Source: Salimicrobium halophilum (lineage in GTDB: Bacteria > Bacillota > Bacilli > Bacillales > Halobacillaceae). From it: a stretch of DNA of 64,000 nucleotides. Of the stretch, positions 8,339 through 15,455 are shown one piece after another. A program made the position numbers and the translations under genes. The notes below the pieces were generated by a model, which made no database searches, was not told where the DNA came from, and worked only from the letters and a program-made list of their open reading frames with translations. The DNA lies in NCBI RefSeq assembly GCF_900100295.1, contig NZ_FNEV01000007.1, positions 119,634-183,633 of the forward strand, written 5' to 3'. The number at the start of each line of letters is the position of its first letter. The first letter of the stretch is position 1.

Positions 8339-8373
8339 GGAAAAAATATTTCAGGAAAAGTTTCAGAAAAAGA

Positions 8374-8425
8374 GACACCTGATCGGTAGTTCCTTCGATT
8401 ATAGTTATGAAAGGAGGGAACGCTG
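8374..8425 (+). promoter_or_regulatory. promoter/RBS block of second DUF1659 unit
   Basis: Second copy of the GACACCTGATC-N8-TTCGATTATAG block, ending in GAAAGGAGGGAACGCTG before ATG 8426. Its conservation with 7795-7846, while the bases between differ, supports a functional promoter. Confidence 0.5.
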
Positions 8426-8656
8426 ATGGCTCTAATGACAGAACGCATTGATTCAACGCTGAAACTTACGTTCGAAACGGGCGCGGACGAATTCGGAGAA
8501 CCGACGTACAAAACGAAATCATTCCGAAATGTCCGCACCAATGCCACCTCTGACGCACTTTACGCAGTCGTTGAGAAACTTGACGTCCTGCAGCAGTACA
8601 CGCTTGCCGAAGTGACCAGAGACGATGAATCATCTATCGTCTATATCCAGGACTAA
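8426..8656 (+). CDS. DUF1659 family protein, copy 2
   Basis: 76-residue paralogue of the protein at 7847, MALMTERIDSTLKLTFETG.... The conserved core TKSFRNVRTNAT and VTRDDESSIV is kept, while the middle differs, so the two copies have diverged but both reading frames are intact. AAAGGAGGG lies 7 nt before the ATG. Thirteen bases separate it from the second DUF2922 gene. Confidence 0.85.
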   Translation: MALMTERIDSTLKLTFETGADEFGEPTYKTKSFRNVRTNATSDALYAVVEKLDVLQQYTLAEVTRDDESSIVYIQD

Positions 8657-8669
8657 GGAGGAATAGAGT

Positions 8670-8882
8670 ATGAAGAAGTTGGAATTGAAGTTTCTGAATG
8701 AAGACGGGAAGGTCGTAACCATTTCCCTGGATGCCCCGGTGGAACCCGCGGATCCTGTTGCGGTAGGAGCGGCGATGGATGAAATCATCAGTCAGGACTG
8801 TTTCCTCTCCTCAGGAGGAGCACTTGTCCAGAAGAAACAGGCACGCATCGTCGAACGGAACGTCAACGAAATCGAGCTTTAA
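8670..8882 (+). CDS. DUF2922 family protein, copy 2
   Basis: 70-residue paralogue of the protein at 8092; the first half is nearly identical (LDAPVEPADPVAVGAAMDEI) and changes cluster in the C-terminal third, where a Cys appears (SQDCFLSSGG). AAGGAGGAA precedes the ATG. A short terminator separates it from yvrJ. Confidence 0.85.
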   Translation: MKKLELKFLNEDGKVVTISLDAPVEPADPVAVGAAMDEIISQDCFLSSGGALVQKKQARIVERNVNEIEL

Positions 8883-8890
8883 TATAGAGA

Positions 8891-8914
8891 AGCCGCTGCT
8901 GAAGCGGCTTTTCT
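8891..8914 (+). terminator. terminator between DUF2922 copy 2 and yvrJ
   Basis: AGCCGCT-(5 nt)-AGCGGCT followed by TTTTCT. The short stem may allow read-through into yvrJ, which has no separate promoter that I can see. Confidence 0.7.
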
Positions 8915-8933
8915 CATAGAAAGGGGAAAGAAT

Positions 8934-9068
8934 ATGGACATGGGGATGCAGTTCCTGACGGATGTCGGCTTTCCGATTGCGGTCACTTTCTACCTGTTGC
9001 ACCGTATTGAAGGGAAATTGGACATTCTGATTGAAACCATTCATCAGATTCCTGAAAAAAGAACGTAA
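8934..9068 (+). CDS. yvrJ: YvrJ family small protein
   Basis: 44-residue protein MDMGMQFLTDVGFPIAVTFY..., with the YvrJ signature: FPIAVTFYLLHRIEGKLD, a single hydrophobic segment followed by a short amphipathic polar tail. AAAGGGGAAAG precedes the ATG. YvrJ-type genes often sit beside DUF1659 and DUF2922 genes in Bacillaceae; I recall B. subtilis yvrJ belonging to the SigO regulon. The function is unknown and it is easily missed because of its size. Confidence 0.8.
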   Translation: MDMGMQFLTDVGFPIAVTFYLLHRIEGKLDILIETIHQIPEKRT

Positions 9069-9074
9069 TGAAGA

Positions 9075-9139
9075 AGAAGCCTGTACCTCTTGCCATGAGG
9101 CTGTTCACAGCTCGGGACTAAGAGGAGAGGCTTCTTTTC
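9075..9139 (+). terminator. three-part hairpin terminator after yvrJ
   Basis: Outer arms AGAAGCCT/AGGCTTCT (9075-9082, 9128-9135), inner arms CCTCTT/AAGAGG (9086-9091, 9120-9125) and an apical GCTGT/ACAGC hairpin precede TTTCTTT. Larger than a standard terminator, so an attenuating RNA is possible. Confidence 0.6.
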
Positions 9140-9242
9140 TTTACATGAAAAATTGTCACATAAAGTTAATCATTTTTTTACGTAAAAACGGGTAGAGAGT
9201 CTGTGTCATAGAATCACCAGCATGACAAAGGAGGGACTACTA

Positions 9243-10292
9243 ATGAAAGCAGCAGTATGGTATGGAAAAAAAGATTTGCGCGTAGAAGAACGTGAACTGA
9301 AACCTCTGAAAGATCATGAAGTGAAAGTACGCGTCGGTTGGGCCGGTATTTGTGGAAGTGACCTTCACGAATATGAAGAAGGTCCTGTCTTTATGCCGAG
9401 CGAAGCGAAAGATGAATTGACCGGGGAACAGACACCTCTGACGATGGGGCATGAGTTTGCCGGAGTCGTAGAAGAAGTCGGTTCAGAAGTGAAAAACATA
9501 AAAGCAGGAGATCGTGTGGCCATCAACCCTACCCTCACGCATGGCAACAAACCGGAAATCGTGGATATTTATGACGGGTTCAGTTTCATTGGTCTTCATG
9601 GTGACGGAGGGTTTACGACCTATGCGAATGTCCCGGAAGCGAATGCTTATCTTCTTCCGGAATCAATGACCCTGCAGGATGGAGCGCTTGTGGAGCCGAT
9701 GGCAGTAGCAGTTCAGGCGGTGAAAGAAGCGGACATGCAGTTCGGAGATACCGTAGCAGTGTTCGGTGCAGGACCGATCGGGCTTGTAACGATTCTGGCT
9801 GCCAAGGCTGCCGGTGCAACTCGCATCATAGCCCTCGACCTTTCCGAGAAACGACTGGAGAAAGCGAAAGAGCTTGGAGCGACTGATATTATAAATTCCG
9901 GAGACACCGATCCGGTGGTAGCCATCCGCAAACTCGAGAAAGATGGAGTGGACGTAGCTTTTGAAGTGGCAGGGGTGGAACCTACCTTCAAACAGGCCAT
10001 TGATGCAACGAAAGCACGCGGCACGATGGTTATCGTATCCATTTTCGCAAAATCGATCGACTGGAACCCGATGCAGTTGACCGGGAGCGGTGTGAAGGTG
10101 ACATCAACGATCGCTTATTCACCGACTACCTTCCAGCAGACGGTCGATCTGATGGGGACGGGGCAGTTGAATCCGCGTGGGATCATCACCGATAAGATTC
10201 AACTCGATGATATTGTAGATAAAGGGTTTGAAGCTCTCAGCAATGACAAATCCCAGGCGAAGATCCTGGTGGAATTGAGCGGGGAAAAGTAA
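9243..10292 (+). CDS. bdhA: 2,3-butanediol dehydrogenase / zinc alcohol dehydrogenase
   Basis: Zinc-dependent medium-chain dehydrogenase, most like (R,R)-butanediol dehydrogenase, which interconverts acetoin and 2,3-butanediol with NAD. Catalytic zinc ligands: Cys in GICGSDLHEY (~37) and the GHE motif MGHEFAG (~70). NAD motif VFGAGPIGLVTILAAKAAGA near residue 175. At 349 residues it has exact family length. Start at ATG 9243, 7 nt after AAGGAGGG. The four-Cys structural zinc loop of classical ADHs is replaced by a short NPTLTHGNKPE segment, as in BDH-type enzymes. Other polyols such as sorbitol remain possible. Confidence 0.88.
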   Translation: MKAAVWYGKKDLRVEERELKPLKDHEVKVRVGWAGICGSDLHEYEEGPVFMPSEAKDELTGEQTPLTMGHEFAGVVEEVGSEVKNIKAGDRVAINPTLTHGNKPEIVDIYDGFSFIGLHGDGGFTTYANVPEANAYLLPESMTLQDGALVEPMAVAVQAVKEADMQFGDTVAVFGAGPIGLVTILAAKAAGATRIIALDLSEKRLEKAKELGATDIINSGDTDPVVAIRKLEKDGVDVAFEVAGVEPTFKQAIDATKARGTMVIVSIFAKSIDWNPMQLTGSGVKVTSTIAYSPTTFQQTVDLMGTGQLNPRGIITDKIQLDDIVDKGFEALSNDKSQAKILVELSGEK

Positions 10293-10310
10293 AATTTCAA
10301 AATATATAAG

Positions 10311-10353
10311 AGGTCTTGTGGAACAGCTATTTGTTCTACGAGACCTTTTTTTG
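10311..10353 (+). terminator. terminator after bdhA
   Basis: AGGTCTTGTGGAAC pairs with GTTCTACGAGACCT (14 bp, two mismatches/wobbles) and is followed by seven T. Confidence 0.9.
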
Positions 10354-10452
10354 TTTAAAATTCAGATTTTTCGATAAAAAATCATATATTTTTAAATCTT
10401 CTGGATAGCCCGGAGAATCAACGTTTGTTCACTGTATGAGTAATCCTTTCCG

Positions 10453-10472
10453 AAATTTGTATATACAAATTT
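10453..10472. promoter_or_regulatory. 20-bp perfect palindrome, TreR-like operator
   Basis: AAATTTGTATATACAAATTT is perfectly self-complementary and ends 11 bp upstream of the -35 at 10484. Its core TTGTATATACAA is the operator core I know for the trehalose repressor TreR (GntR family). No TreR gene is in the window. Confidence 0.6.
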
Positions 10473-10483
10473 GAAGAATAGTG

Positions 10484-10513
10484 TTGACTCGGGTCATGTA
10501 AGAGGTCTATACT
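10484..10513 (+). promoter_or_regulatory. promoter of the sugar ABC/GH65 operon
   Basis: TTGACT (10484-10489), 18-bp spacer, TATACT (10508-10513). Transcription would start near 10520, just before the operator at 10531. Confidence 0.75.
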
Positions 10514-10530
10514 CTGTGTAAGCCTTTTCA

Positions 10531-10550
10531 CGAAAACGTTTTCGAAAACG
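10531..10550. promoter_or_regulatory. interleaved LacI-type operators
   Basis: CGAAAACGTTTTCGAAAACG contains two overlapping 14-bp palindromes (10531-10544 and 10537-10550). It lies just downstream of the predicted start site, so LacI-type regulator binding would block elongation. The likely regulator is encoded at 14421. The site differs from cre at conserved ends. Confidence 0.7.
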
Positions 10551-10617
10551 GCGTTCGTCGTGAGGAATGAGACATTCATTTCAAGGTATATCTTAAAACA
10601 TTGAGGGAGGAACTCAC

Positions 10618-11868
10618 ATGAAAGTTGGGAAGAAGGCACTCTTTTCGTTGGTCTTTATCAGTTTAATAATGGTTCTAGCAGCTTGTGGCGGAGATTCCGG
10701 AGGAGAAAGTTCCGGAGACGGGGAAGGTGGAAATGGAGAGAAGATCACCATTTTCCAGAGTAAAGTGGAAATCTCTGATGCCCTTGAAGAACTTGCTGCC
10801 ACATACACGGAAGAAACAGGGGTGGAAGTGGAAATTGTCGGTACGACCGGGGACGATTACTTCTCTCAACTGCAGATCAAGTTGAACAGTGAACAGGGAC
10901 CTTCCATTTTCACTCTTGGGAATGAGAGGGAAGCACAAAGACTTGAGTCTTATGTCCACGACATGAGCGACCTCGAGTATACGCAGAACATCGCCCCTAA
11001 CATGGGACTGATGAACGGGGAAGAGCTTGTGGGAATCCCTTATGGTATCGAAGGTTTCGGTCTTGTCTACAACAAAGATCTTGTAAATGAAGAAGACATC
11101 ACGGATTATGAGTCGTTTGTAAGCGAAATGGAAAGGTTGAAAGGGGAGGACGTCAATCCGATCAGTCTTTCTCAGGAAGCGTTCTTCCTTATCGGTCACC
11201 CAAGCAACTATCCATTCGCGCTTCAGGATGACTACAGAACATATATCGATAATCTGTCAGCTGGCGATACATCGATGACAGAAACCGAAGAGTTCCAGAA
11301 GTTCGGTGAATTCATGGGAGCCATTAAAGAGCACGGCGTCAACCCTATGGATGTGAACTATGATGAACAGATGGGAGCTTTCGCAAACGGGGAAACAGCG
11401 ATGGTTCACCAGGGGAACTGGTCTTACGGAATTCTTCAGGATTATGAAGTAGATTTTGAGGTCGGCATGATGCCATTCCCACTTATGGGCAATGACAAAT
11501 TGGCTGTAGGTGTCGGTGGTAACTGGGCCGTTAACGGTACGAAGAGTGAAGAAGAAATCGCAGCAGCGAATGATTTCCTTGAGTGGATGCACACGAGTGA
11601 AACTGGTAAGCAGTATGTCGTGGAAGAATTCGGTTTCCTTCCGGCCATGACGAACATTGACGCCGGAGAAGTCGATCCGCTTTCCCAGGATGTACTGGAA
11701 GCTTCCAACAGCGGCGAAACGATTCCATGGGCGATCAACTACTTCCCTGCAGGAGTCATCCAGAACGATTTCACCCCTGCAGCACAGGAATTCTTCCTGA
11801 ACGAAGACGCAACGGGAGAAGACCTGATCGAAGGACTGGATAGTGCCTGGGATAATGCAACGAAATAA
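10618..11868 (+). CDS. sugar ABC transporter binding lipoprotein (maltodextrin type)
   Basis: Extracellular solute-binding lipoprotein, family 1. The signal peptide MKVGKKALFSLVFISLIMVL leads to lipobox LAAC, with the lipid-anchored Cys near residue 23, then a Gly/Ser/Glu-rich linker. Typical features: ITIFQSKVEISDALEELAATYTEETG, the GIPYGIEGFGLVYNKDL hinge and FANGETAMVHQGNW. First gene of the operon, followed by a hairpin and two permeases. No ATPase gene is present, so a shared MsmX-type ATPase is expected. The neighbouring GH65 phosphorylase points to maltose/maltodextrin or another glucobiose. Confidence 0.9.
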   Translation: MKVGKKALFSLVFISLIMVLAACGGDSGGESSGDGEGGNGEKITIFQSKVEISDALEELAATYTEETGVEVEIVGTTGDDYFSQLQIKLNSEQGPSIFTLGNEREAQRLESYVHDMSDLEYTQNIAPNMGLMNGEELVGIPYGIEGFGLVYNKDLVNEEDITDYESFVSEMERLKGEDVNPISLSQEAFFLIGHPSNYPFALQDDYRTYIDNLSAGDTSMTETEEFQKFGEFMGAIKEHGVNPMDVNYDEQMGAFANGETAMVHQGNWSYGILQDYEVDFEVGMMPFPLMGNDKLAVGVGGNWAVNGTKSEEEIAAANDFLEWMHTSETGKQYVVEEFGFLPAMTNIDAGEVDPLSQDVLEASNSGETIPWAINYFPAGVIQNDFTPAAQEFFLNEDATGEDLIEGLDSAWDNATK

Positions 11869-11878
11869 CTGACAACAA

Positions 11879-11932
11879 GAGAATCCGTGGGCACGCTCTG
11901 ACAGTGGAGGGTGTCCACACTCTCTTTTCAGA
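11879..11932 (+). terminator. attenuator between binding protein and permeases
   Basis: GTGGGCAC (11887) pairs with GTGTCCAC (11911), flanked by GAGA/TCTC, then CTTTT. Such a structure typically lowers permease expression relative to the binding protein. Confidence 0.6.
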
Positions 11933-11961
11933 CAAAGCACGGTGAAGAAAGAGGGATACAT

Positions 11962-12837
11962 GTGACCAAACGTAAAAAATGGGGATGGTTCTTACTATTT
12001 ACCGGCCCCTTACTACTTATATTTCTGACAGTCGTCATCGTTCCGTTCATTATAGGAACGTTCTATTCTTTCTTTCAGTGGGATGGAATCAGCGCAAACC
12101 CGATGGTGTTCAATGGGCTTGAAAACTATAAAAACCTGTTGGAGGACGAGCGGTTCCTGGAGTCAGCCTGGCTTACGGTGAAATTCACGGTATTTTCCGT
12201 AATTACTATCAATGTCGTGGGCTTAAGCTTCGCTTTATTTGTCACTTCCAAATTGAAAATCGCCAATACGGCACGCACGATGTTCTTCATGCCATACCTG
12301 ATCGGTGGCTTGATTCTCGGTTACATCTGGCAGTTCGTTTTCTCGGACGTTTTGAAAATGGTCGGAGAGTGGACCGGATGGGGCAGCATTTTCTTCAACT
12401 GGCTGAATGACCCGGAGTTTGCCCTATATACGCTCGTATTCGTCTTTACCTGGCAGATGGCCGGTTATGTCATGATCATCTATATTACAGGCTTACAGGG
12501 CATTCCGAAAGATATCATAGAAGCGGCCCATATCGACGGAGCGAACAAATGGCAACAGCTGAAAAGCATAACGTTCCCGTTGCTCATGCCGGCATTCACG
12601 ATCAGCTTGTTCCTGACGTTATCGATGGCCTTCAAGATCTATGACGTCAACCTATCACTCACCAATGGTGGGCCTGCGAATGCGACAGAGTTATTCGCGA
12701 TGAATATTTTCAATGAAATCTTCGGCTACGGTAACTACGGGTATGGACAGGCGAAGGCGATTATATTCTTCCTTATCGTCGCCGGTGTAGCTCTGACACA
12801 GGTGTATGTCACGAAGAAAAGGGAGGTTGAGATGTAA
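11962..12837 (+). CDS. sugar ABC permease, MalF type
   Basis: Membrane subunit of the oligosaccharide importer. About six transmembrane segments begin with WFLLFTGPLLLIFLTVVIVPFI. The ATPase-contacting EAA loop reads EAAHIDGANKWQQLKSITFPLL near residue 195. I chose GTG 11962 (VTKRKKWGW) because AGAGGG lies 7 nt upstream; an earlier in-frame ATG at 11911 would add a stretch running through the attenuator hairpin. 291 residues. It overlaps the next permease by TAATG. Confidence 0.88.
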   Translation: MTKRKKWGWFLLFTGPLLLIFLTVVIVPFIIGTFYSFFQWDGISANPMVFNGLENYKNLLEDERFLESAWLTVKFTVFSVITINVVGLSFALFVTSKLKIANTARTMFFMPYLIGGLILGYIWQFVFSDVLKMVGEWTGWGSIFFNWLNDPEFALYTLVFVFTWQMAGYVMIIYITGLQGIPKDIIEAAHIDGANKWQQLKSITFPLLMPAFTISLFLTLSMAFKIYDVNLSLTNGGPANATELFAMNIFNEIFGYGNYGYGQAKAIIFFLIVAGVALTQVYVTKKREVEM

Positions 12838-13673
12838 TGAAAAAGCCGAATGCGTATATCAGAGAAATATTGCTTTTCCTTTTGGCTCTTGTATTTTTAT
12901 CTCCCATTTACATCATTGCCGTGAACTCGTTCAAGGATCGTGCCTCGCTGTATGAAAACGTGTTGGCCTTTCCTACAGAGTTCAACTTCGGTAACTATGC
13001 CCAGGCAATCGACGACATGAACTTCATGATGGCCTTATTCAACTCTTTTGTTATTACGACGATTTCGGTCATCATCATCGTCATTCTTTCGTCCATGACG
13101 GCATGGATGCTGGCACGGACTCCGCATCCTATCAGTAACATCATTTTCATGCTGTTCATCTCTACAATGCTTATTCCGTTCCAGACGATTATGATGCCAC
13201 TTATACAGGAAATGGGCTGGATCATGGACTTTACTGGATTTACGATGCTTGATTCGCGTGGCGGTCTGATCTTCATGCACGTCGGCTTCAACTCGGCGAT
13301 TTCCGTATTCTTGTACCACGGATTTGTGAAATCGATTCCGATTTCTCTGGAAGAAGCGGCGACGATCGATGGAGCTTCGAAAATGGGAGTGTTCTGGAAA
13401 ATCATCTTCCCTATGCTTAAACCGATTACAGTAACCGTATTGATCATCAATGTCATCACGATCTGGAACGACTACCTCTTGCCGTCCCTCGTGTTGACTT
13501 CTACGGATTTGCGGACCATCCCGCTTTCCACGTTCTATTTCTTCGGGGAATTCACGATTGAATGGAACCTGGCGATGGCAGGGCTCGTCATGACGGTTAT
13601 TCCGGTAGTCATTTTCTACGCTTTGGCACAGAAACACATTATCCAGGGTATCGGAGACGGGGCAGTAAAATAA
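12837..13673 (+). CDS. sugar ABC permease, MalG type
   Basis: Second membrane subunit, 278 residues, six predicted segments starting at EILLFLLALVFLSPIYIIAVNSFKD. The EAA motif is EEAATIDGASKMGVFWKIIFPML near residue 180. The start overlaps the preceding stop, implying translational coupling and equal amounts of the two permeases. It pairs with the lipoprotein at 10618. Confidence 0.9.
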   Translation: MKKPNAYIREILLFLLALVFLSPIYIIAVNSFKDRASLYENVLAFPTEFNFGNYAQAIDDMNFMMALFNSFVITTISVIIIVILSSMTAWMLARTPHPISNIIFMLFISTMLIPFQTIMMPLIQEMGWIMDFTGFTMLDSRGGLIFMHVGFNSAISVFLYHGFVKSIPISLEEAATIDGASKMGVFWKIIFPMLKPITVTVLIINVITIWNDYLLPSLVLTSTDLRTIPLSTFYFFGEFTIEWNLAMAGLVMTVIPVVIFYALAQKHIIQGIGDGAVK

Positions 13674-13695
13674 CAAGAAAAGGAGGGAGAGCCCT

Positions 13696-14382
13696 ATGCA
13701 AAGTTATACCGGTGTTTTCGGCTTCATCTATCTGCTTGCTTCCTGGTTTATGAGATTCTCTGTCACCAACTTTCTATGGTTTATTCTCAACGTTCCTATA
13801 GTAATTGTGGTCTGGACGTATCTTGTCAGTGATGAAGGAACGCATATATACGCTCTGCCTCTCGTTGTATTACTGCCACTTATCTTCTATCCGGCTACAA
13901 CAGCTCTGTTTGCGATGGCGAGAGATTGGATGAGAGATGAAGAACACCATACTCTCTTAAAAACGTATCTTGTTTATCTGAAGAACAATTACAGAACGAG
14001 CTTTGTGGCTGGAGCGATCTGGACACTTATCTGGAGCGTCTGGGTTTTGGATTTCCGCTTTTTCGCGGATAACAGCGAGTTGATGGCTACCATTTTTTCC
14101 ATCTTAGGCATTCTGCTGGCAGTGATGAACCTGCACTTTTTTTCCATGGTGGTTCATTACAACATGACGATCCGCGAACGGTTCATCAACAGCTTTTACA
14201 TGACGGTCGGACGACCGGGGGTCACGGTGGTTACAGCTTTGATCGTTTCCTTCATCATTTATATTGCGAGCACCCTGTGGTTCGTCACCGTCTTCTTCGC
14301 GGGTTCTCTTATCGCTACCACCTCTTTCTATCTGTTCTACAGATCTTACTTAAAAATCCGCCAGGAAGCCTGTAATATGTAG
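13696..14382 (+). CDS. YesL-like DUF624 membrane protein
   Basis: 228-residue integral membrane protein with about five hydrophobic segments. The N-terminal part LLASWFMRFSVTNFLWFILNVP matches the DUF624/YesL pattern. Such genes are common inside sugar ABC operons of Bacilli but their function is not established; an accessory role in transport is inference. AGGAGGGAGAG precedes the ATG and it lies 22 nt after the MalG-type permease. Confidence 0.8.
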   Translation: MQSYTGVFGFIYLLASWFMRFSVTNFLWFILNVPIVIVVWTYLVSDEGTHIYALPLVVLLPLIFYPATTALFAMARDWMRDEEHHTLLKTYLVYLKNNYRTSFVAGAIWTLIWSVWVLDFRFFADNSELMATIFSILGILLAVMNLHFFSMVVHYNMTIRERFINSFYMTVGRPGVTVVTALIVSFIIYIASTLWFVTVFFAGSLIATTSFYLFYRSYLKIRQEACNM

Positions 14383-14420
14383 GTTAAGAGGTAGAAAGCG
14401 GGAGAGGAGCGGATGAGCAT

Positions 14421-15443
14421 ATGACATCCATCAAAGAAGTGGCGAAAGCGGCGAATGTATCCGTCAGCGTGGTATCGAAAGCGTTGAATGACTATCCGGA
14501 TATCAAGCCGGAGACAAAAGAACGGATTTTACAGATTGCCGAAGAGATGAATTACTCTCCGAATCTGGCAGGACGGAACCTTTCTTCGAAAAAACAGATG
14601 AACATCGGGCTGATCTCGTCGGCCGTTTTCAATTCGAGTGAGAAGGACACGAACGCTTATCAGGTAATCAAAGGTATTTATAGAGGAGTGGAAGATAACA
14701 ATCATGAACTGTCCGTCTTCCTGATCGATTCCAAAAAACAAAAGCAGAAAAGCTATGCTCAGTTTTGCAGGGAACGAAATATAGGCGGAGCGATCCTTCA
14801 GGGACTGAGGATGGATGACCCTTACTTTAAGGAGTTAGTGGATACGAATATCCCCTGTGTCTATATAGATCATATTACGGATGAGAAATCCGAAAATATA
14901 GGAAGCATTTCTATTGATAACTATGCAGCGGGCATAGAAATGACGGACCATTTACTAGAGAGAGGTCACCGGGAGATCGTGGTTATAGGTGGAGTGGAAG
15001 AAACCTTCGTCAACGCCAAACGGTTAGAGGGGGCTCGCGAATCTTTCCGTAAACACGGAATTCCTTTGCCTGAAGAGTCGATTATCCATGCGAACTTTGA
15101 TGAAGACCAGGCCTACCGGGAAGCGACGGAGTTGTTGAAAAAAAGGCAGCCGACCGCATTTTTGTGCTTCAGTGATCTGATGGCGTACGGAATTATGAAA
15201 GCAGTGAAAGAAGCGGGGCTAACTATTCCGGAAGACGTTTCTGTGATAGGGTTCGACGACTTGCCTTTCAGTGCCATAACCAATCCGCCACTTACGACGA
15301 TCAATCAGAACTTCTTCGACATAGGAAACGAGGCGGCTCAACTTCTCGTGAAAGTTATGGAGAAGAAGCAATCGAGCCAGCACGTCATGGTGAATCATGA
15401 ACTTGTAGAACGTGGAAGTGTGCGGGATATACACAAAAGATAA
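14421..15443 (+). CDS. LacI family transcriptional regulator
   Basis: 340-residue repressor: helix-turn-helix at residues 1-55 (TSIKEVAKAANVSVSVVSKALND with hinge helix PNLAGRNLSSKK), then a periplasmic-binding-like effector domain (IGLISSAVF, VYIDHIT, VIGFDDLPFSAITNPPLTTI). It probably binds the CGAAAACGTTTTCG sites at 10531 and 18924. Located inside the operon it controls, 12 nt before the debranching-type gene. In B. subtilis the comparable yvd/mdx cluster also carries a LacI regulator (yvdE). Confidence 0.9.
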   Translation: MTSIKEVAKAANVSVSVVSKALNDYPDIKPETKERILQIAEEMNYSPNLAGRNLSSKKQMNIGLISSAVFNSSEKDTNAYQVIKGIYRGVEDNNHELSVFLIDSKKQKQKSYAQFCRERNIGGAILQGLRMDDPYFKELVDTNIPCVYIDHITDEKSENIGSISIDNYAAGIEMTDHLLERGHREIVVIGGVEETFVNAKRLEGARESFRKHGIPLPEESIIHANFDEDQAYREATELLKKRQPTAFLCFSDLMAYGIMKAVKEAGLTIPEDVSVIGFDDLPFSAITNPPLTTINQNFFDIGNEAAQLLVKVMEKKQSSQHVMVNHELVERGSVRDIHKR

Positions 15444-15455
15444 AGGAGAAAGATC

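Noticed and set aside
7847..9068. Prophage remnant, because of several very small genes in a row
   Set aside because: The genes match DUF1659, DUF2922 and YvrJ, known chromosomal families of Bacillaceae, each with its own terminator; no phage genes nearby.
10531..10550. CcpA cre site
   Set aside because: The conserved outer bases of cre (TG at the left, final A/T at the right) are missing; it fits a LacI-type operator better.
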